NCBI GenBank assembly: GCA_016839655.1
Contig: JAEOTW010000106.1
Span: 1-19,145, forward strand
Length of the DNA stretch: 19,145 nucleotides
Direction of reading: 5' to 3'
Source of the DNA: Promethearchaeota archaeon
GTDB taxonomy: Archaea; Asgardarchaeota; Lokiarchaeia; Sigynarchaeales; SOKP01
Shown here: piece after piece, positions 13,654 through 19,145 of the stretch
How the letters are laid out: each line of letters starts with the position of its first letter
Numbering within the stretch: position 1 is the stretch's first letter
Notes under the pieces: generated by a model
Told to the model about the DNA's origin: nothing
What the model saw: only the letters and a program-made list of their open reading frames with translations
The model's database searches: none
Made by a program: the position numbers and the translations under genes

Positions 13654-15954
13654 TTAACGAGCATCTAAATTTATGTTCGCAAGGCAATTTTTACATTGAA
13701 TAGATTCGCCACCCAAGAATTTCTGAACCAGATCACTTGAAATTAAAGTATAACAATATGGACAAAACTTCGACATTACAGTTATTCTCATATCATAAAA
13801 CTTTTCATCAGGTTTTATTACTTTTTCAAGGATTAATCTTTTTCTTACACGATCGCCTACTTCAGCGAGAAAGGCAGTGATTTGTTCGGCCTCATCACCA
13901 GAGACTTCCAATTCTAATACTTTATTTTCACCATCTAACATTACATAGGGGATGATTCTTTGCTTTTTCACTTTAGTTATTCCGTAAAACCAGGCTTCAC
14001 CAAAGTTATTTTCATCATCAAATTCTTTATATACTAGTTTTATGTCAAATTTACCTAGAACTGATACAATGGATGAAAAAATTGTATTTCCTTTTTTTGG
14101 ATTAGCAATAGGAAAAACTTTTTTATCACGATTAGCAAGAGAGCGAACAAGACTCCTAACTCTTGCTAAATTTGCCTCATCCTCAGTAAAAAAAATTGGG
14201 CATGATATTCCAATCATCTTAGGTCTCATTGGTATTGCATGTGGTTTTTCTTTTGCATCAAAGAAACTTACCGTAACATTTACAGAACTCTCCATGCAAT
14301 TTACAGGTTCAAGATAGAGGGATACTGCTTGTTTTTCATGAGGTCCTAATTTATCAAAAAGAAGACTATCTCCCTTTCTTTCGTAATTAGGTTCATGCAT
14401 TATCCATTTTAAAGCAATAGGGAGATCAAAAGCAAGTCTTAAATTCGTAAATGTAAAACTAGTATTATTTATTACTCCTACTTTGAATCTTATTTGACCA
14501 CCCATAAAATCATATTCTCGAATAATAGATAAGATACTATTTTGATCTCCATCTTTGAGAATAGCAGGTATTTTTTTTAATCCAATGTCGTCATCTCTTT
14601 TCTCTTGAATAGTAGATCGTAGAAATTGAGCACTTTTAATTTTTGATTCTAATTTCTTAGTAATTTTTTTAAATTGATCAGATTCTTTACTTTTTTCCTT
14701 AATTTCTGAATAGGATGCTATTATATTATTTACTAACTCAATTGCTTTAGTTACATCTTGTCTTTGTAACCTTTTGACTTGTTTTAATTTATAATCAATT
14801 TCTATAATTTTGACTTCGGTTTCATGTAATTTCAAATAATGTTTTATTTCTGAAATTCTCTGTTCCAAATCTCCTACAGAATTATTAAAATTTTCTGATC
14901 TAATTAAGACTAAGCATGCTTCATAATCATTTACAGCCAAAATCCAGACTTTTTGAGCTTGGAATAGTTTCTCTTTATTATAAAACCTTAATGCCTTAGA
15001 GTCAAGCATTTTTCCCCTCTTTTCATAAGCTCCCATCAATGATACATTAAGTTTTTTCAATAAACCATTATTTTGCTTATTTTCAGAATTTTGGAAATAA
15101 TCAACACCTTCAACCAAAAATTTTATGATTCTGTCAAGTGGTTGTTTAGAAAATTGCAGATTTTTTTTAGAAATTACTCTATTTGCATGATCTAACACGT
15201 AATTCAATCGATTTTGATAAAACAATTCTTTCTCTCTTTTAGTAAGAACGTATTTCTCTTTTTTTGTTGATAAGATGAAATTAAACAAGAAGAGTAAATC
15301 AGCAGCAATTATTGTGAATATGATAATGATTAAAGGTGTTAATATGAAATAATACTGATGGATTCTTGTTGTAAAAGTACTATCAGCTATACTAAGGTAA
15401 AATCCTAATATGATATGTATAAATATCAAAAAGCTTGATTCATACTTATCCATTAAGTATACAAATCTAACATTGGGTAATCTATGAAATCGAGTATAAA
15501 ATTTGGATTTTAATTTTTCTGAAAATGTAAAAATAATAACTAAAATAGAAAAGACTATAGCTAAACTAATCCAGATTAGAATAAAAATATGAAGTATGAA
15601 CCATATATTTCTGTAATAGGAAAATCCGGCAATCCACGCAAAAAAGATTAAAGTAAACCAAAATAAAGAGAATAAGCTTATAGACTTAACAATACCTCTA
15701 TATTGGGTAGTTTTATTGTTTAGAATATAAAAAATAATAATTGTCCAGAAAAAACATCCGAGAGATAAGAGAAAGATGCTATTAATATTTAAAAGATATT
15801 CATCAGATAAATAAAACCAATTAATAGCAAAATAGAGAAAATTAACATTCACTTCATCCAGATAAATTAAAATTTGAATACCCCAGTAAAGGGTACCAAC
15901 TAAAAGTAATAAAAAAAATATTAGGAATAAAAAATATCGTACTTTTTTTCGCAT
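13654..15954 (-). CDS. Membrane protein with TPR-like, appendage-like and zinc-ribbon domains (766 aa)
   Basis: Numbering is from the ATG at 15954. Six hydrophobic segments fill residues 8-228. A charged helical region (about 230-455) with TPR-like helix pairs follows, then a beta-sandwich (about 470-585) containing FKVGVINNTSFTFTNL and CMESSVNVTVSFFD. Next is an alpha/beta segment (about 591-708) with NTIFSSIVSVLGKFDIK, GEAWFYGIT and ITAFLAEVGDRV. A zinc ribbon ends the protein: CPYC (Cys731, Cys734) and CKNC (Cys754, Cys757). The order sandwich then alpha/beta platform recalls the appendage of coatomer gamma and adaptor subunits; this is my inference. A TTG at 15966 is in frame, but the ATG is preferred since MRKKVRYFLF aligns with MNRKAKYFLP of the upstream paralog, although GAGGGAT is closer to it than usual. 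It lies 41 bases after that paralog and is probably in one operon with it. Function unknown. Confidence 0.8.
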   Translation of the reverse strand: MRKKVRYFLFLIFFLLLLVGTLYWGIQILIYLDEVNVNFLYFAINWFYLSDEYLLNINSIFLLSLGCFFWTIIIFYILNNKTTQYRGIVKSISLFSLFWFTLIFFAWIAGFSYYRNIWFILHIFILIWISLAIVFSILVIIFTFSEKLKSKFYTRFHRLPNVRFVYLMDKYESSFLIFIHIILGFYLSIADSTFTTRIHQYYFILTPLIIIIFTIIAADLLFLFNFILSTKKEKYVLTKREKELFYQNRLNYVLDHANRVISKKNLQFSKQPLDRIIKFLVEGVDYFQNSENKQNNGLLKKLNVSLMGAYEKRGKMLDSKALRFYNKEKLFQAQKVWILAVNDYEACLVLIRSENFNNSVGDLEQRISEIKHYLKLHETEVKIIEIDYKLKQVKRLQRQDVTKAIELVNNIIASYSEIKEKSKESDQFKKITKKLESKIKSAQFLRSTIQEKRDDDIGLKKIPAILKDGDQNSILSIIREYDFMGGQIRFKVGVINNTSFTFTNLRLAFDLPIALKWIMHEPNYERKGDSLLFDKLGPHEKQAVSLYLEPVNCMESSVNVTVSFFDAKEKPHAIPMRPKMIGISCPIFFTEDEANLARVRSLVRSLANRDKKVFPIANPKKGNTIFSSIVSVLGKFDIKLVYKEFDDENNFGEAWFYGITKVKKQRIIPYVMLDGENKVLELEVSGDEAEQITAFLAEVGDRVRKRLILEKVIKPDEKFYDMRITVMSKFCPYCYTLISSDLVQKFLGGESIQCKNCLANINLDAR

Positions 15955-15995
15955 TAAATCCCTCAATTATGATTTTGAATTAAACGTATTTTATT

Positions 15996-18347
15996 CTAAT
16001 CAATTTTAATATTTACACAGCAATTCTCGCAAACTATAGTTTCACCATTGTTAAATTTCTCAACTGACTCGGATGACATTAGAGTATAACAATATGGACA
16101 CAAACATGATAAGATAGCAATTCTCATATCATAGAATCCCTCTTCAGAAGTGATTATATTATTTTCAATTAATTTTTGTCTTACCCGATCCCCTATCTCT
16201 GCTAGGAATGCTGTTATTTGTTCTTCATTATTACCTGATACTTCAAATTCTAAGGTTTTCCTATCTCCGTCTAATAGAACATTCATTACAAGTCTTTCCT
16301 TTTTGACTTTTGTAATCCCAAAGAACCATGCTTCTCCGAAATTATTATCATCAAAAAACTCATTAGAGATTAATTTTATGTCAAATTGTTCTAAAACTGA
16401 GAGAATTGAAGAAAAAATTGAGTTTGCTTTATCAGAATCAATAATCGGAAAAACTTTTTTATCTCGGTGTGTTAGATTACGTCTTAAGCTTTTTACTCTG
16501 GCTAAATTTGCATCTTCTTCAGTGAAAAATATTGGACAAGAAATTCCAATCATTTTAGGTTTCATGGGTATCGCATGTGGTTTATCTTTTACATCAAAAA
16601 AGCTTACAGTGGCATTAATATGGCTTTCCATACAATTAAGGGGTTCAAAATAAAGAGATACTGCTCGTTTTTCTTTCGCTCCCAGTTTTGAAATGAGGAT
16701 ACTATCTCCCTTTCGATTGTAATTTGGTTCATGCATTATCCATTTTAAAGATTTAGGTAAATCAAAAGTTATCCGTAAATTAGTTAGCGGATAATTTGTA
16801 TTATTTACCAAACCCACTTTAAATCTTACTTGACCTCCAATAAATTCAAATTCTCTAACAATCGAAAGTATCTGTTTTACAATCTCATCCTTTATTACAG
16901 AAGCAATTTCAAACTCACTAAGCTCATCCACATCAAATTTTACTCGTTTTTCCAATGGTTTTATCCCCATTGATTTATCTAATCCCTCCTGAAGTTTTTC
17001 TTGAAAAAGTCTGACGTTCAGTAAACGATTTTGTATTTTTTCGGCATATTCTTTGTATATTCTAGACTGTTGAGCTTTCTTTTTTGCATCCGAATAAGTT
17101 AAAATAATATTTTCTGTTAATTTAATTGCTTTAACTAATTCTTGATCTTGTTTTTCATGAGCAATTTTTAAGGCGTCATCGGCCTTTTTGATCATTATTT
17201 CAATTTGTAACCGTCTAAGATTTCTGGTTATATCTTCTATTTTTAATATAATTTCTGTACGAGAGGCTTTAGATTTTCCATACGTTCTCAATCGAAGTAT
17301 TGAATTAAGATCATCAATAGCCGCTCTCCACTCCTGTCTAGCAGTATTTAAATCTAATTCACTATAAGCTTTCTGAGCATTTTGAAGATGTACTATAACA
17401 GCACCATTATAGGCATCATTTAAATTTTCTTTTAAGGTTCTGAGATTTACCTTTATTATTTTCTTTTGGATAACCATCTTAGAAAAATGTGAATAAATTT
17501 GAATTGCTTCTTTCCAGCTTTCTATTGCTAGTTCATATGACTCTTCTTCATAATAGATATTTCCCACGTCTATTAGTTTCTTAAAATTTTGTAGGTGTTT
17601 ATCAAAATTGCTTTTATAAGGTAGATTTTTCTTAATTTTGATATGGGTAGGATAACCCTCCTTTTTCGAATACAGATAATTGATATCATAAAGGAAATTG
17701 ATGACAATGAGGGTTAAAAATAAATAAATAGATGTAAGGTAGTTAATTCCTGATGTACTTAATGCTGAGGATACTATAAAAAATATACCTAAAACTAAAA
17801 TAGTAAGTACTAAAACTTTGAGTTGTATTTTTTCTAAGAAATCAGCAAATTTTATTAAAAATGATTTTGGTTCTGAGGGTAATTTATCTCCCTCCATTGG
17901 TATTCTAAATAAACTATTCTTAATAATAGGTTTATAGATACGATCTGCTGTAAAATTTAATATCATTATTCCCGCTAAAAAAATTCCTATACCTACCCAA
18001 AACCGTAATAGAATTTGTAGTAAAAGCCATGAATTTGTATAGGAAATATAATCAATACTGCTCAAAAATGAACAAACACCAAACCAGAAAGGATAAAACA
18101 TGATAATTGATTTAATTGCCTTTCTAAACCTTTCTTTATTAATAGTTCCAAAATAATAAACTACAATCGACCATGAAAAACAACCTACAACATATGAATG
18201 AAAAGTAATAGTATATACATCAATTGGAGGAAATAAAGGCCCCCATCCAAAGATCCATTCAAAATAATATTCAAATTGATAAATATTGAGTAGTGAAAAC
18301 CCCCAAAAAATCAAAATTGGCAAAAAATATTTAGCTTTTCTATTCAT
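15996..18347 (-). CDS. Paralogous membrane protein with TPR-like, appendage-like and zinc-ribbon domains (783 aa)
   Basis: Same architecture as its downstream neighbour. Six hydrophobic segments lie within residues 7-222. The helical region (about 245-450) holds recognisable TPR-like pairs, for example GNIYYEEESYELAIESWKEA (262-281) and a second at about 323-350. The beta-sandwich is about 487-603 (FKVGLVNNTNYPLTNL, CMESHINATVSFFD), the platform-like segment about 610-726, and the terminal zinc ribbon has CPYC (Cys750, Cys753) and CENCC (Cys773, Cys776). The C-terminal 300 residues are strongly conserved between the two paralogs, whereas the membrane and helical parts diverge, so the sandwich-platform-ribbon unit is the functional core. 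GGGAT ends six bases before the ATG. It is the first gene of the presumed operon with the 766-aa protein and perhaps rpoN, and diverges from L7Ae. By topology the large C-terminal part is probably cytoplasmic. Confidence 0.8.
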   Translation of the reverse strand: MNRKAKYFLPILIFWGFSLLNIYQFEYYFEWIFGWGPLFPPIDVYTITFHSYVVGCFSWSIVVYYFGTINKERFRKAIKSIIMFYPFWFGVCSFLSSIDYISYTNSWLLLQILLRFWVGIGIFLAGIMILNFTADRIYKPIIKNSLFRIPMEGDKLPSEPKSFLIKFADFLEKIQLKVLVLTILVLGIFFIVSSALSTSGINYLTSIYLFLTLIVINFLYDINYLYSKKEGYPTHIKIKKNLPYKSNFDKHLQNFKKLIDVGNIYYEEESYELAIESWKEAIQIYSHFSKMVIQKKIIKVNLRTLKENLNDAYNGAVIVHLQNAQKAYSELDLNTARQEWRAAIDDLNSILRLRTYGKSKASRTEIILKIEDITRNLRRLQIEIMIKKADDALKIAHEKQDQELVKAIKLTENIILTYSDAKKKAQQSRIYKEYAEKIQNRLLNVRLFQEKLQEGLDKSMGIKPLEKRVKFDVDELSEFEIASVIKDEIVKQILSIVREFEFIGGQVRFKVGLVNNTNYPLTNLRITFDLPKSLKWIMHEPNYNRKGDSILISKLGAKEKRAVSLYFEPLNCMESHINATVSFFDVKDKPHAIPMKPKMIGISCPIFFTEEDANLARVKSLRRNLTHRDKKVFPIIDSDKANSIFSSILSVLEQFDIKLISNEFFDDNNFGEAWFFGITKVKKERLVMNVLLDGDRKTLEFEVSGNNEEQITAFLAEIGDRVRQKLIENNIITSEEGFYDMRIAILSCLCPYCYTLMSSESVEKFNNGETIVCENCCVNIKID

Positions 18348-18663
18348 TTAACATCCCTCTTAGAAATATTTTTTAATTTGTTAAAATTTATTGGAAGATT
18401 GAATTTCGGATCTTTAATTTATTGGTAAATTTGGAAAATAGTAATATAAACTTTTTCTTATACTTTCAATCTTTTTGGAATTTCTATACACTTCTAATGT
18501 TGCATTAAAATTTAGATTAAAGAAAGAACTAAGAAAAACCAGTTTATGTTTAAAATCCTAAGCAAAAATTTTATTTAATATCCTTTACTACTTTTTTCAT
18601 ACTATATCGATGAATTATGAAAATATATCTAAAATTAAATATATTTGAAGGAGATGATGAAAA
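18348..18663. promoter_or_regulatory. Divergent intergenic region: promoters of the membrane pair and of L7Ae
   Basis: No gene is visible. On the minus strand GTTTATATTAC (18440-18450), preceded by an A-rich BRE-like stretch, is a candidate TATA box for the 783-aa gene, about 95 bases before its ATG. On the plus strand AAAAATTTTATTTAATA (18564-18580) is a candidate TATA box for L7Ae, with a leader of about 60 nt. The rest is AT-rich spacer. Confidence 0.4.
18649..18658 (+). promoter_or_regulatory. Shine-Dalgarno site deciding the ATT start of L7Ae
   Basis: AGGAGATGAT matches the archaeal Shine-Dalgarno AGGAGGTGAT in nine of ten positions. Its last base is six before the ATT at 18664, exactly the distance of the TGAT cores of S6e, L24e and S28e from their starts. 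The ATGs inside it (18654, 18657) are out of frame with L7Ae and hit a stop within six codons. Confidence 0.75.
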
Positions 18664-19035
18664 ATTTCTTATGTTAAATATAAGATTCCTGATAAATTAA
18701 AAACCCAACTTAAGAATGCCGTAGGTAAAATAGCAGAAACAAGAGATTCAAAGATTCGTAAAGGAATGAATGAAGTTACAAAATCGATCGAACGTGTACA
18801 AGCCAAACTGGTAGTTATGGCTGAAGATGTAAGTCCCCCAGAAATACTTTTTCATATTCCACTACTTTGTGAAGAAAAAGGAATTCCTTATGGATACCTC
18901 TCTACTAAAAAAGAGCTTGGTAACACTGTTAGAATTAATGTTCCATCAAGCGCCATAGCCATTGAAAACGGAGGAACTGGAAACGACGGTGTTTTAAACG
19001 ACGTTATTAAGAAACTAGAGGAAATAAAAAAATAA
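18664..19035 (+). CDS. rpl7ae: Ribosomal protein L7Ae, apparent ATT start
   Basis: L7Ae/NHP2 family, 123 residues from the ATT, the usual archaeal length. It is a large-subunit ribosomal protein that also binds kink-turns in box C/D and H/ACA RNPs and RNase P. Seen here: N-terminal SYVKYKIPDKL, the K-turn-binding IRKGMNEVTKSIER (about 31-44), AKLVVMAEDVSP, LLCEEKGIPYGYLSTKKELG, and a C-terminal helix. The first ATG in frame (18766) would delete 34 residues including part of the RNA-binding motif and cannot be the start. The frame closes at a TGA (18658-18660), and no ATG, GTG or TTG lies between it and the homology, leaving ATT 18664 as the start. A single-base insertion in the A run 18660-18664 is the alternative: without it, ATG 18657 would read MKISYVKY. 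It lies 18 bases before S28e. Confidence 0.92.
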   Translation: MSYVKYKIPDKLKTQLKNAVGKIAETRDSKIRKGMNEVTKSIERVQAKLVVMAEDVSPPEILFHIPLLCEEKGIPYGYLSTKKELGNTVRINVPSSAIAIENGGTGNDGVLNDVIKKLEEIKK

Positions 19036-19053
19036 AAAATTTGGTGATTAAAT

Positions 19054-19145
19054 GTGGTTAAGTTAGACAAATCAAAAGGAGCCTCAGTCCAAGATTTATC
19101 CATACCCGCACAAGTTATTCAAATTATAGGACGAACAGGGCTCAC
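19054..19145 (+). CDS. rps28e: Ribosomal protein S28e, 5' part (cut by window edge)
   Basis: The first 30 codons of S28e are present. The segment DLSIPAQVIQIIGRTG matches the conserved PAEVIEIIGRTG region of the family, a small beta-barrel protein near the mRNA exit of the small subunit. The start is GTG at 19054, with GGTGAT (19043-19048) five bases upstream. The ATG overlapping at 19052 is in another frame and stops after four codons. L7Ae-S28e adjacency is standard in archaea. The rest lies beyond the window. Confidence 0.92.
   Translation, partial: MVKLDKSKGASVQDLSIPAQVIQIIGRTGL

Noticed and set aside
16150..16653. 167-codon open frame on the plus strand
   Set aside because: It is antisense to the conserved sandwich and platform part of the 783-aa protein, and a similar shadow (14042-14317) lies at the matching place opposite the paralog. 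Both mirror conserved codons.
18766..19035. ATG at 18766 as start of L7Ae
   Set aside because: This ATG lies inside the KGMNEVTK RNA-binding motif and would remove 34 conserved residues; it has no ribosome site.
1..19145. tRNA, rRNA or CRISPR array
   Set aside because: No cloverleaf-like sequence with GGTTCRA-type T-loop, no rRNA-like tract and no regularly spaced short direct repeats were seen by eye.

Overview
AT-rich window that looks archaeal and most likely from an Asgard archaeon (Lokiarchaeia-like). The evidence is the archaeal/eukaryotic-type ribosomal proteins S6e, L24e, L7Ae and S28e, the RNA polymerase subunit RpoN, TATA-type promoters, Shine-Dalgarno sites of the GGTGAT type, and a possible gelsolin-like protein next to large extracellular peptide-binding proteins. 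The lineage is inferred from gene character; no 16S rRNA gene or complete marker set is present.

Layout. Positions 1-291 are non-coding with a TATA promoter for a small unrecognised gene (292-582, +). Convergent with it, the minus strand from 12479 down to 599 carries five tandem paralogous family-5 (DppA/OppA-like) solute-binding proteins, called SBP1 (upstream-most) to SBP5 here. They are followed at short spacing by a protein with a possible gelsolin-like segment, a B12-binding-type radical SAM protein, and an alkyltransferase-like DNA-repair protein (Atl) that has no ATG/GTG/TTG start. SBP1, SBP2, SBP3 and SBP4 each have an upstream TATA-like promoter sharing a TSS-proximal element. SBP5 and the three genes after it follow at gaps of 1-42 bp and may be read from the SBP4 promoter. 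No ABC permease or ATPase gene is present, so these binding proteins must serve transporters encoded elsewhere or act as peptide scavengers on the surface.

From 12741 the window is informational: S6e and L24e (+), convergent with rpoN (-). Upstream of rpoN on the same strand are two large paralogous membrane proteins: six predicted TM segments, a TPR-like helical region, a beta-sandwich plus alpha/beta module that recalls the appendage of coatomer/clathrin-adaptor subunits, and a C-terminal zinc ribbon. Divergent from these, L7Ae and the start of S28e (+) run off the right edge.

Most interesting points: (i) the appendage-like module in the paired membrane proteins; (ii) two genes (L7Ae, Atl) whose only start consistent with homology and Shine-Dalgarno register is ATT; (iii) the SBP array, which shows mosaic exchange and intergenic promoter DNA better conserved than the coding DNA beside it.
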